Shown here piece by piece: positions 26,191-33,960 of a stretch of DNA of 64,000 nucleotides (the stretch's first letter is position 1; each line of letters opens with the position of its first letter). A program made the translations under genes and the position numbers. Where the stretch lies: the NCBI GenBank assembly GCA_934364985.1, contig CAKRMU010000002.1, positions 62,001 to 126,000 of the forward strand. The letters run 5' to 3'. The notes under the pieces are model-generated. The model was not told the origin of the DNA. It did not search any database and saw only the letters and a program-made list of their open reading frames with translations. This stretch comes from an uncultured Porphyromonas sp. (GTDB taxonomy: Bacteria > Bacteroidota > Bacteroidia > Bacteroidales > Porphyromonadaceae).

Positions 26191-26667
26191 ATGAATAAGA
26201 CAGAGATAATTATTCCGATAGAGGAGAAGGATTTTTCAGAGCTTACTCCAGAGGAGCTTGAAATCGTGGAGGCCGCTCGTGATATAGCAAAAAGAGCGTA
26301 TGCCCCATACTCTCAATTTAGAGTGGGAGCAGCACTAAGGCTACAAAGTGGGCGAATAGTCACCGGCTCTAATCAGGAGAATGCCGCCTATCCATCTGGC
26401 TTGTGTGCCGAACGGACTGCCTTATTCTACGCTGGGGCTAACTATCCCGATGACCCCGTTATGGCACTCGTAATCACCGCGATGAGGGCTGATGATAAGT
26501 ACGTGGCATTAGCAGCGCCTTGTGGGGGATGTCGTCAAGTGATTCTTGAGACAGCCGATAGATACAAGCACCCATTCCCTATTTATCTCGCAGGCCCTTC
26601 GTCCGTTAAAATCGTCCGAGACTGCCGACAGCTATTGCCTATTAACTTTGATGCTTCGTCATTATAG
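26191..26667 (+). CDS. cdd: Cytidine deaminase
   Basis: The 158-residue zinc enzyme deaminates cytidine and deoxycytidine to the uridine forms in pyrimidine salvage. The zinc and proton-shuttle motif is C72-A-E74 in GLCAERTALFY, with the two further Cys ligands in PCGGCRQ (C111, C114). YSQFRVGAAL and NQENAAYPSG bind substrate. It lies 11 bases before the dnaX start. A -7-like TACCTTTA at 26152-26159 may be its promoter (one mismatch). Confidence 0.94.
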   Translation: MNKTEIIIPIEEKDFSELTPEELEIVEAARDIAKRAYAPYSQFRVGAALRLQSGRIVTGSNQENAAYPSGLCAERTALFYAGANYPDDPVMALVITAMRADDKYVALAAPCGGCRQVILETADRYKHPFPIYLAGPSSVKIVRDCRQLLPINFDASSL

Positions 26668-26678
26668 GAGGTTTTTTG

Positions 26679-28415
26679 ATGAGCGACTTCGTAGTATCAG
26701 CAAGAAAATATCGTCCAAGTACCTTTGAGAGTGTTGTGGGGCAGAAAGCTCTTACAACGACCCTTAAAAATGCCATTGCTCAGGATAAGCTCTCGCACGC
26801 TTACTTATTTTGCGGTCCGAGAGGTGTGGGCAAAACATCGTGTGCGAGGATATTTGCCAAAACCATCAATTGCCAAAATAGAACACCGGAAGGGGAGGCG
26901 TGCAACGAGTGTGAGAGCTGTATTGCAGCTAACGAGCAGCGGTCTTACAACATTATGGAGCTCGATGCCGCCTCCAATAACTCCGTAGCCGATATCCGCC
27001 AATTAATTGATCAAGTCTATATAGCTCCCACAGAGGGCAAGTACCGAGTGTACATCATCGATGAGGTGCATATGCTATCCAGTAGTGCCTTTAATGCCTT
27101 CCTAAAGACACTCGAAGAACCACCTAAGCACGCCATATTTATATTGGCGACGACCGAAAAACACAAAGTACTCCCCACAATTATCTCGAGATGCCAGGTG
27201 CATGATTTCAGTAGAATCACGAGCCAAGATATAGCTGATCACTTAGCTAATATCGCATCAAAAGAGGGGATAATGGCTGAGGCAGAAGCCCTGCAGATGA
27301 TAGGCATCGCCGCGGATGGAGGGATGCGCGACGCCCTAAGTATGTTTGACCAAATAGCTGGTTTTGGGGGTGGTCACGTCACGATGGAAGGAGTCCGTCA
27401 GAATCTTAACTTATTAGATGAGGACGAATACTTTAAGTTGCTCGCCTTTGTATTGGAGGGAGCCCACACCAAGACCCTAATCCTCATCAACGACTTACTT
27501 AATCGGGGGTACGATGGGGAGGTAATTATGCGGGGCTTCTCAAACTTTTTGCGTAACGTTTTACTGGCACAATCTCCGGATACCATCGCATTAATTGACA
27601 CCCCCATCAGCATTAAGGAGAGGATGCAAAAGGCCGGTGCTTACTCCTCGACAAGTCTTCTGTGGAGATACCTTAAGATAAGCAGTAGCTTCGGGTTACA
27701 GACAAAAGGGAGTACGGAGACGCGGTTAGCCCTCGAGGTAGCATTAATGAAGATGTGCGAACTATGTGGTAATAGCCCCCTCGCAGTGCCTATACCCCCT
27801 ACCCCCAAAGACACTCTGAGAGAAGGAACCTATCCGTCCACGTCTAATGCCGATAACTCTTCTGAGATAAATGCTTCTCAGATGGTTCGCCAGCCCATAA
27901 AAACCTATTCCAAAACCACACAAAAAGCTCCGGAAATCCCTAAGGCAAAAGGGACAGATGTCCAAAAAAGGTACGACTTCTCTGTACTAACCGGTCAGTC
28001 TGCAATGCAAAGTGAGCGGCAAGGAGATCTCTCAAAGAGTAAGACTCAACGGCGTGAAAGCTATACCGAAGAGCAATTACGGCAAAGCTGGCATAAGGCA
28101 TTATCGATGATAAATAGCCCAATGGCGAAAGGACAATTGGAGCACTTTGAGCCACATAAAACTGAGGATGATAAGATCACAATAGTAGTTTCAAATAACA
28201 CCTTTCGTTTACAAATCGAGGAGGTAGTGGACGATTTGCTTGAGATAATTCATAACGAATTGCAGAATGACCACGTGAGTATTGCCATCGTTGTGGATGT
28301 AAAAGCTCGTGAGCAATTGCCACAGACACCTCAGGAAAAACTCACATTCCTATCTAACGAAAACCCTTGGTTGGCAACATTTGTAACCGACTTAGGGCTA
28401 AGACCAAGGACGTAA
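26679..28415 (+). CDS. dnaX: DNA polymerase III gamma/tau subunit
   Basis: The 578-residue clamp-loader ATPase opens and loads the sliding clamp. The N-terminal AAA+ module has the P-loop GPRGVGKT (46-53), a zinc-binding set C65/C75/C78/C81, the DEVHMLS Walker B and the sensor ATTEKHKVLPTIISRC with the SRC arginine finger. Residues beyond about 370 form a variable, partly disordered tau-like tail. ATG 26679 is chosen over TTG 26676. No slippery heptamer for a gamma frameshift was noticed. It follows cdd closely. Confidence 0.95.
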   Translation: MSDFVVSARKYRPSTFESVVGQKALTTTLKNAIAQDKLSHAYLFCGPRGVGKTSCARIFAKTINCQNRTPEGEACNECESCIAANEQRSYNIMELDAASNNSVADIRQLIDQVYIAPTEGKYRVYIIDEVHMLSSSAFNAFLKTLEEPPKHAIFILATTEKHKVLPTIISRCQVHDFSRITSQDIADHLANIASKEGIMAEAEALQMIGIAADGGMRDALSMFDQIAGFGGGHVTMEGVRQNLNLLDEDEYFKLLAFVLEGAHTKTLILINDLLNRGYDGEVIMRGFSNFLRNVLLAQSPDTIALIDTPISIKERMQKAGAYSSTSLLWRYLKISSSFGLQTKGSTETRLALEVALMKMCELCGNSPLAVPIPPTPKDTLREGTYPSTSNADNSSEINASQMVRQPIKTYSKTTQKAPEIPKAKGTDVQKRYDFSVLTGQSAMQSERQGDLSKSKTQRRESYTEEQLRQSWHKALSMINSPMAKGQLEHFEPHKTEDDKITIVVSNNTFRLQIEEVVDDLLEIIHNELQNDHVSIAIVVDVKAREQLPQTPQEKLTFLSNENPWLATFVTDLGLRPRT

Positions 28416-28451
28416 TAATATTGTATCAATAACTAAATAACAATTACCGAA

Positions 28452-29654
28452 ATGAAGAAATTAACTACATTACTTTCTGTAGCTATCCTATCTTTGGGAT
28501 TGGTATTCCCTGCATCTGCTCAGGAAGAAAAGAGCAACGAGTATCAGTTTACCATTGTTAAGGAGTTGCCAATTACTCCTATCCAGAATCAGGCTCACTC
28601 CAGTACTTGTTGGGCATTTAGTGGCCTCGGATTCTTTGAGATGGAAGTCCTTCGTACCACAGGTAAGAGCGTCGTACTTTCGCCAATGCACGTGGTTTCA
28701 CATTCGTGGAAAGACAAAGCCGATAATTATGTACGCTACCACGGATATGCCAATTTTGCCCCTGGTGGATCCTTTTACGACGTACTTTACTCTATGAAGC
28801 ACTACGGCATCGTACCTATGAGCGAGATGGAGGGTCTCAACTATGGCTCTGAGCGTCATAACCATAACGAACTGGATAATATGACTTCTGCCTATATGAC
28901 CGCCCTCGTAAAAGCCATGGAGAGAGAGGGGCTTACGCCTGCTTGGAAAAAAGGGTTTGATGCAATCGTAGACGCATATCTTGGCGAAGAGCCTCAGACA
29001 TTCGTCTATGAGGGTAAGACATATACCCCTCAGAGCTTTATGAAGTCTCTCGGGCTAAATCTTGATGATTATGTGTCTCTTACCAGCTTTACTCACCATC
29101 CTTTCTACACTAAATTCTCCATCGAAATCCCTGACAACTGGCGTCATGGTCTCTCCTATAACATTCCTTTGGATGAGTTTATGAAGGTCATCGATAGTGC
29201 CCTTAACAATGGTTATGGTGTGGCTTGGGGTTCAGACGTGAGCGAAGTAGGCTTCAACCGCAATGGGCTTGGTGTCCTTGTAGATATAGATGCAGCTGAG
29301 AAGACCGGTTCTGATCAAGCACGCTGGGTCGGTGCTTCGGCAACAGACAAAAAAGCAATGATTCAAGAGTTAGTCAATAACCCAAGTACCCCGGAAATCA
29401 ACGTAACCCAAGAAAATAGGCAAAAAGGCTTTGATTACCTTGAGACTACTGACGATCACGGAATGCTACTATTCGGAATCGCTAAAGATCAGAATGGCAA
29501 GAAGTTTTATATGGTCAAGAATTCTTGGGGTGACGCAGGTAAGTACAAAGGTGTATGGTATGTGTCTGAAGCATTTGTTGCCAGCAAGACCATCAATATC
29601 CTTGTACACAAAAACGCAGTACCTAAAGATATCCGAGCTAAGTTAGGCATCTAA
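28452..29654 (+). CDS. Secreted C1B (bleomycin hydrolase/PepC-like) cysteine peptidase
   Basis: The 400-residue papain-fold peptidase has a signal peptide (MKKLTTLLSVAILSLGLVFPASAQ), so it acts outside the cytoplasm, unlike most PepC enzymes. Catalytic residues are visible: oxyanion Gln47 and Cys53 in PIQNQAHSSTCWAFSG, a His near 336 in TTDDHGMLLFG and an Asn near 356 in MVKNSWGDAG. The long insert between them is usual for bleomycin hydrolases. It probably trims peptides in the periplasm of a peptide-using organism. It is a single gene with a perfect terminator at 29690-29723. Confidence 0.88.
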   Translation: MKKLTTLLSVAILSLGLVFPASAQEEKSNEYQFTIVKELPITPIQNQAHSSTCWAFSGLGFFEMEVLRTTGKSVVLSPMHVVSHSWKDKADNYVRYHGYANFAPGGSFYDVLYSMKHYGIVPMSEMEGLNYGSERHNHNELDNMTSAYMTALVKAMEREGLTPAWKKGFDAIVDAYLGEEPQTFVYEGKTYTPQSFMKSLGLNLDDYVSLTSFTHHPFYTKFSIEIPDNWRHGLSYNIPLDEFMKVIDSALNNGYGVAWGSDVSEVGFNRNGLGVLVDIDAAEKTGSDQARWVGASATDKKAMIQELVNNPSTPEINVTQENRQKGFDYLETTDDHGMLLFGIAKDQNGKKFYMVKNSWGDAGKYKGVWYVSEAFVASKTINILVHKNAVPKDIRAKLGI

Positions 29655-29689
29655 GCTTTAAGAGCTTGCACATAGGAAAACATACTTTC

Positions 29690-29723
29690 GCCCACCTCAG
29701 AAACGATCGTTTCTAAGGTGGGC
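29690..29723 (+). terminator. Terminator after the C1B peptidase gene
   Basis: A nearly perfect palindrome (GCCCACCT arm at 29690 paired with the arm ending at 29723) is followed by ATTTTTTATT. Confidence 0.85.
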
Positions 29724-29854
29724 ATTTTTTATTCGGTAGCAATATCGTACGTACTCCTATTTCTCCAAATCAGCAGTGGTATAATAGTAGGGGTACTATT
29801 TCCCCAAAAGTAGACTGCTATGAGACGAACACTCTTTGTATGGATAGAAACTAA

Positions 29855-29889
29855 AAAGAGGGCTGCGAAGTAGTATCGCAGCCCTCTTT
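29855..29889 (-). terminator. Terminator of the 2-oxoacid oxidoreductase operon
   Basis: Perfect 14-bp arms at 29855-29868 and 29876-29889. On the minus strand the stem is followed by a run of five T. It lies 24 bases beyond the stop of the last gene. Confidence 0.85.
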
Positions 29890-29913
29890 AATTTAGGTTG
29901 TTAGTGCTAATGA

Positions 29914-30477
29914 TTATAGCTCTGCCACACGCTCTTGTTTGACAATCTCCATACCTCTTAGCAAGGCTTCCTTATTAAGTGGTATCAGTTTGTGGTGTCT
30001 CTCAGGTAGAGTTTTCTTAAGACCTGCCTCTACATTTGATACATCGATCATAGGAGCAACCTTAAGAAGTCCACCCAATACAATCATATTAAACACTTTG
30101 GTATTATTCATCTTGACACTCTCGTCAACGGCATCAACGCGATAGACATTGACGTCTTTTCTGTCGGGGATAGTGTGCACACCATTGCTATCATAGAGCA
30201 TAATACCGCCCTTCTTAACAAGGGGCATAAACTTATCCATTGAAGGCTGATTGAGGACAATCGCTACATCGTACTCGTTGAGGATTGGCGAACTAATTTG
30301 CTCATCGTTAATAATAACGGTGACATTAGCTGTACCTCCGCGCTGCTCTGGACCGTACGAAGGCATCCAACTCACTTCTTTTCCACCCATAAGTCCGGAG
30401 TAGGCAAGTATCTTACCCATAGAAAGCACACCCTGACCTCCGAATCCTGAAATAACTATCTCGTATGTCTTTTTCAT
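29914..30477 (-). CDS. 2-oxoacid:ferredoxin oxidoreductase, gamma subunit
   Basis: The 187-residue gamma-type subunit has the family start EIVISGFGGQGVLSMGKILA and SYGPEQRGGTANVTVI. In this enzyme class the gamma domain binds CoA. Together with the alpha and beta genes upstream it forms a CoA-acylating oxidoreductase that turns a 2-oxoacid into acyl-CoA, CO2 and reduced ferredoxin. Annotations for similar Bacteroidales operons vary between 2-oxoglutarate (Kor) and branched-chain 2-oxoisovalerate (Vor), and the substrate cannot be settled here. It is the last gene of the operon. Confidence 0.9.
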   Translation of the reverse strand: MKKTYEIVISGFGGQGVLSMGKILAYSGLMGGKEVSWMPSYGPEQRGGTANVTVIINDEQISSPILNEYDVAIVLNQPSMDKFMPLVKKGGIMLYDSNGVHTIPDRKDVNVYRVDAVDESVKMNNTKVFNMIVLGGLLKVAPMIDVSNVEAGLKKTLPERHHKLIPLNKEALLRGMEIVKQERVAEL

Positions 30478-30498
30478 ATCACTTAGTAAAAATGTAGA

Positions 30499-31296
30499 TT
30501 AGATATCCTTCAGGTCGCCCAGTGGATAAGCTGGGAACATGTTCTCACTTAGCCATTCGTTAGCCTTCTCTGGCGACTTTTTCCAACCGCTATTGCAAGT
30601 AGAAACGATCTCTACAACTGATGTCCCCTTACGTGCCATGGAGTTGTCAAATGCCTTACGGATAGCTTTCTTTGCCTTACGGATATTCGCAGGAGTATGT
30701 ACACTCTGACGGGTCACATAGCAAGTACCAGGCAATTCTTTTAGGAGGTTAGTAATGTTAAGTGGGTAACCATTTAACTCTACATTCCTACCTGCTGGAC
30801 AAGTAGTCGTAGGCATACCTTCAAGAGTTGTAGGTGCCATCTGACCACCAGTCATACCATAGATAGCATTATTGATGAAAATAATAGTAATGTTTTCGCC
30901 TCTATTAGCAGCGTGAATTGTTTCTGCAGTACCAATAGCCGCGAGGTCACCATCACCCTGATAGGTAAATACTAAGTTATCGGGGCATAGTCTCTTAATA
31001 GCTGTTGCCAAGGCAGGTGCCCGTCCGTGTGCAGCTTCTTGGAAATCAATATCTATATAGTTGTATGCAAATACGGAGCATCCTACAGGAGCAACGCCCA
31101 CTGCACGATCTTTCATACCCATATCTGCGATCACTTCAGCCACAAGCTTATGCACTACGCCATGGCTACATCCAGGGCAATAGTGTAGCACCGCATCGGT
31201 GAGAAGCTTAGGCCTCTCGTATACTAAATTCTCGGGCTTTACTAACTGTGATACATCCACAGAGGTCTCGCCCATTACTTGTTGCATATTACTCAT
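30499..31296 (-). CDS. 2-oxoacid:ferredoxin oxidoreductase, beta (TPP) subunit
   Basis: The 265-residue subunit carries the thiamine diphosphate site: HYCPGCSHGVVHKL, then GDGDLAAIGTAETIHAANRG and NNAIYGMTGGQMAPTT, the GDG...NN motif that binds Mg-TPP. A VAPVGCSVFAYNY segment is typical of KorB/VorB. It is separated from the alpha gene by a small membrane-protein gene and lies 21 bases before the gamma gene. Confidence 0.93.
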   Translation of the reverse strand: MSNMQQVMGETSVDVSQLVKPENLVYERPKLLTDAVLHYCPGCSHGVVHKLVAEVIADMGMKDRAVGVAPVGCSVFAYNYIDIDFQEAAHGRAPALATAIKRLCPDNLVFTYQGDGDLAAIGTAETIHAANRGENITIIFINNAIYGMTGGQMAPTTLEGMPTTTCPAGRNVELNGYPLNITNLLKELPGTCYVTRQSVHTPANIRKAKKAIRKAFDNSMARKGTSVVEIVSTCNSGWKKSPEKANEWLSENMFPAYPLGDLKDI

Positions 31297-31315
31297 ATTC
31301 TTTTTATTTATAAGG

Positions 31316-31528
31316 TCAAATATCTCTTTGGGGGTTAATGTCTTTACGTACTTTCTTTTTCACGACTACTCTTCTACCATATTGGAATAGCCGAATAGCC
31401 ACTGCGATGCCACCCACCCAGTAAAAGGGGATGCGGCTGGAGACCACAAAGAATATCACTATTGCAGCTACTGCTAATAGCATAAATACTGCTGTGAGCA
31501 ATTGGTCAATACTATCGCTGACGTACAT
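31316..31528 (-). CDS. Small two-helix membrane protein within the oxidoreductase operon
   Basis: The 70-residue protein has two hydrophobic helices (SIDQLLTAVFMLLAVAAIVIFF and FYWVGGIAVAIRLF) and a basic C-terminal tail (RRVVVKKKVRKDINPQRD). It sits between the alpha and beta subunit genes with short gaps (31 and 19 bases) on the same strand, so it is probably translated from the operon mRNA. I do not know the family. It might anchor the soluble complex at the inner membrane, but that is only a guess from location. Confidence 0.6.
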   Translation of the reverse strand: MYVSDSIDQLLTAVFMLLAVAAIVIFFVVSSRIPFYWVGGIAVAIRLFQYGRRVVVKKKVRKDINPQRDI

Positions 31529-31559
31529 AATGCTAACCTCCTTCTGCTCTAATGGCTAA

Positions 31560-32639
31560 TTACCACTCAAAGCATTTACCCATAGCGTCTTTGATCTCGC
31601 CTGGTGCGAATATCATACCGCCCATACGACCGTAGTGATGTACAGGCACTTTACCATTAACGGCAAGACGTACGTCCTCTACCATCTGCCCTGCATTAAG
31701 CTCGACACTGATAAAGCCCTTTGCTTGATTAGCCAGCTCAGCAATACGCTTTGTTGGGAATGGCCAAAGAGTAATAGGACGCAAAAGACCTACCTTTTTA
31801 CCCTCGGCTCGGCACAGCTCTACCACTTTTTGGCAGATGCGGCTACTCGAACCGAATGCCACGATGATATACTCTGCGTCGTCGGTCATAAACTCCTCGT
31901 AACGGACTTCATTCTCCTCTATCTGCCTAAACTTAGCTTGAAAGCGGTGGTTATTCTCCTCCATCACCTGAGATTGTAGTTCTAGTGAAGTGATGACAGA
32001 GCGTTCGTCGCCATCGTGACCAATGGTTGCCCATTTGTACTTAGCACGAATCTCCTCGTCTGTCATCCGAGGTTTCTGCTCTGGCAAAACGACTTTCTCC
32101 ATCATCTGACCAATCACACCATCAGATAGGATCATGACAGGATTGCGATACTTAAAGGCAAGGTCGAAACCAAGACCTACGAAATCAGCCATCTCCTGTA
32201 CAGAGTTAGGAGCAATCACAATAAAGTGATAGTCACCATGACCTCCGCCCTTAACGGCCTGGAAATAGTCGCCTTGGCTTGGCTGGATGGTCCCTAAACC
32301 AGGACCGCCTCGCATCACATTAGCTACGACGCAAGGCAACTCTGCACCTGCAATATAGCTGGCACCCTCCTGCATAAGGCTCCACCCTGGGCTGGAGGTC
32401 GTCGTCATCACTTTTTTGCCGCAAGCGGCACCACCATAAACCATATTGATAGATGCCACCTCGCTCTCAGCTTGCAACACTACCATACCTGTGGTTTTCC
32501 AGGGCTCTACTTCCATCAAACACTCCAGCACCTCACTCTGTGGGGTGATTGGATAACCAAAGTAACCATCCGCACCTGCACGGATAGCACCATGAGCAAG
32601 GGCTTCATTGCCCTTCATCAGTTTTACTTCTCTTTCCAT
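31560..32639 (-). CDS. 2-oxoacid:ferredoxin oxidoreductase, alpha subunit (VorB/KorA-like)
   Basis: The 359-residue alpha subunit begins EVKLMKGNEALAHGAIRAGADGYFGYPITPQSEVLE, the typical start, with TTSSPGWSLMQEGASYIAGAELPCVV and RGGPGLGTIQPSQGDYFQAVKGGGHGD after it. It pairs with the beta subunit to form the substrate pocket. It is 36 bases after the ferredoxin gene. Close Bacteroidales relatives are often named 3-methyl-2-oxobutanoate dehydrogenase VorB; 2-oxoglutarate remains possible. Confidence 0.92.
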   Translation of the reverse strand: MEREVKLMKGNEALAHGAIRAGADGYFGYPITPQSEVLECLMEVEPWKTTGMVVLQAESEVASINMVYGGAACGKKVMTTTSSPGWSLMQEGASYIAGAELPCVVANVMRGGPGLGTIQPSQGDYFQAVKGGGHGDYHFIVIAPNSVQEMADFVGLGFDLAFKYRNPVMILSDGVIGQMMEKVVLPEQKPRMTDEEIRAKYKWATIGHDGDERSVITSLELQSQVMEENNHRFQAKFRQIEENEVRYEEFMTDDAEYIIVAFGSSSRICQKVVELCRAEGKKVGLLRPITLWPFPTKRIAELANQAKGFISVELNAGQMVEDVRLAVNGKVPVHHYGRMGGMIFAPGEIKDAMGKCFEW

Positions 32640-32675
32640 ATACCTTTCTCTTTTTGATTAACGTCTTTGTAAATA

Positions 32676-32903
32676 CTACTTTGCCCTATAGACGGTGATA
32701 CATCCATCGGGGCATACAAGCCCGCAACTGGCACACCCAATGCAATTCTCTGGGTGAGCCATGTAAGAGAAATGGTACCCCTTATCGTTGATCTCAACGG
32801 GGTGCATGGCCAACGTACTTGTAGGACAAGCAACGGCACAAAGGTTACAACCCTTGCAACGCACTTGATCAATAACTACAGTACCTTTTACTTCTTTTGT
32901 CAT
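32676..32903 (-). CDS. 2[4Fe-4S] ferredoxin subunit
   Basis: The 75-residue protein has two cluster motifs, CKGCNLCAVACP (about residues 16-27) and CIGCASCGLVCP (about 54-65). It acts as the delta, ferredoxin-like subunit that takes electrons from the TPP subunit. It is first in the four-subunit operon, with a promoter about 75-110 bases upstream. Similar arrangements (ferredoxin, alpha, beta, gamma) are common in Bacteroidales. Confidence 0.93.
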   Translation of the reverse strand: MTKEVKGTVVIDQVRCKGCNLCAVACPTSTLAMHPVEINDKGYHFSYMAHPENCIGCASCGLVCPDGCITVYRAK

Positions 32904-32980
32904 GTGGTTTTCAGTTATGGGTTAAACTTCTATTATCATCAAGTAAGGGAGAGTGACAAGACTGCCACACTCCACACCCT

Positions 32981-33012
32981 CAAAGGTACTAAAAGCTTTT
33001 GGAATAAACGAA
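32981..33012 (-). promoter_or_regulatory. Promoter of the 2-oxoacid oxidoreductase operon
   Basis: On the minus strand the -7 element TACCTTTG is at 32988-32981. TTCG (one mismatch to TTTG) is at 33012-33009, with a 20-base spacer. Confidence 0.6.
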
Positions 33013-33078
33013 TTTTTTGAATTATTTTCTCGCTCCTCAATTTTCGCATCGCACGAATAATCATCCTCACAATTAAGG

Positions 33079-33112
33079 GTGCTATGCATAGGTACGCTCT
33101 CGAGCATAGCAC
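33079..33112. repeat. Inverted repeat in the 32.9-33.3 kb gap
   Basis: Perfect 9-bp arms GTGCTATGC (33079-33087) and 33104-33112 with a 16-base loop lie between the oxidoreductase promoter and repeat array 4. No U-run follows clearly; it may be a weak terminator for the lipoprotein gene read from the right. Confidence 0.35.
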
Positions 33113-33174
33113 TAAGTCTCTCTTTAGCTTATCATCCTTATGATGACAAAATGAATCATTTCACCTCGCTACCG

Positions 33175-33256
33175 GATACTTGAGATGCAGAGGGCTGAGA
33201 ATCCGATATTAGTACTAAAAGATACCCGATATCCATAGATGCTGATATCGGGTACT
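33175..33256. repeat. 23-bp palindromic repeat array 4
   Basis: Units start at 33175, 33198, 33221 and 33244, exact 23-bp steps. Cores are GATACTTGAGATG, AGAATCCGATATT, GATACCCGATATC and GATATCGGGTACT. It lies about 85 bases beyond the end of the small lipoprotein gene. Confidence 0.85.
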
Positions 33257-33340
33257 TTCTAACTTATTATGCGATATAGTATATCAAATACACCTATTGT
33301 AAAAGCTGAACTACAACGGCAAATTGCAATTTCATACCTT

Positions 33341-33934
33341 TTACTTTAAAGGGAAGGTCAATTGCCTTTGGCCTGAGAGATGGAAGATCAATAGAAACTC
33401 ATGCTCTTCTGATAGGGGTTTAGAACCTTCATATCTCAAGACAAAGTAACCGACCAACCAAGTAATATCATTTGCACTAAAATTACTAAGAGGTTTTCTG
33501 ATCAATTCAATTTCATTTTCTTCCTTTTTTTCTATGGCTTTCTTTATTGAGAAATAGTCAATCTCAAACTCATTAGATACATTATCACCAGACTTTTTAT
33601 CTACTACGATAATCTTATTGATATCAATAGGCATTGAGTATTGTGGATGTATCAAAATATACTCTTTATCGCCCAATTCGCTATGTTCAAGTGCCAAACG
33701 AGCAAATTCTTCTGGGTTATTCTTTAACGATATGCTCTGATTGGGAGACATGTCAACTCTCCAACTATGCTCTGTTCTTTCAACAATGCCAACATTTCCC
33801 AAAGTATAATAAGGATCAATGAGATACCTTACCCGAGTTTCATAACCTTCAATAAGGTCGCTTCTATAATTGCAACTAAATAGTAAAGTACTAAAAAGAG
33901 CAACAACACAGAATATATTTAACTTTTTCATCAT
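33341..33934 (-). CDS. Small lipoprotein downstream of the C10 protease
   Basis: The 197-residue protein begins MMKKLNIFCVVALFSTLLFSC (lipid Cys21), so it is an envelope lipoprotein. The mature part is AT-rich in codons (many Asn, Ile, Lys, Glu) and probably beta-rich (TRVRYLIDPYYTLGNVGIVER, FLLIFHLSGQRQLTFPLK). No family is recognised. It lies 26 bases after the C10 protease gene on the same strand, the place where streptopain-type proteases of other bacteria carry a dedicated inhibitor gene (Spi, or the Bfi inhibitors of Bacteroides). An inhibitor or partner role is therefore a hypothesis. Confidence 0.65.
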   Translation of the reverse strand: MMKKLNIFCVVALFSTLLFSCNYRSDLIEGYETRVRYLIDPYYTLGNVGIVERTEHSWRVDMSPNQSISLKNNPEEFARLALEHSELGDKEYILIHPQYSMPIDINKIIVVDKKSGDNVSNEFEIDYFSIKKAIEKKEENEIELIRKPLSNFSANDITWLVGYFVLRYEGSKPLSEEHEFLLIFHLSGQRQLTFPLK

Positions 33935-33960
33935 TTATATGCATTTAAAATGTTCATGAC

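Noticed and set aside
26676..28415. Programmed frameshift in dnaX
   Set aside because: No slippery A-rich heptamer followed by a hairpin was noticed at the end of the ATPase part.
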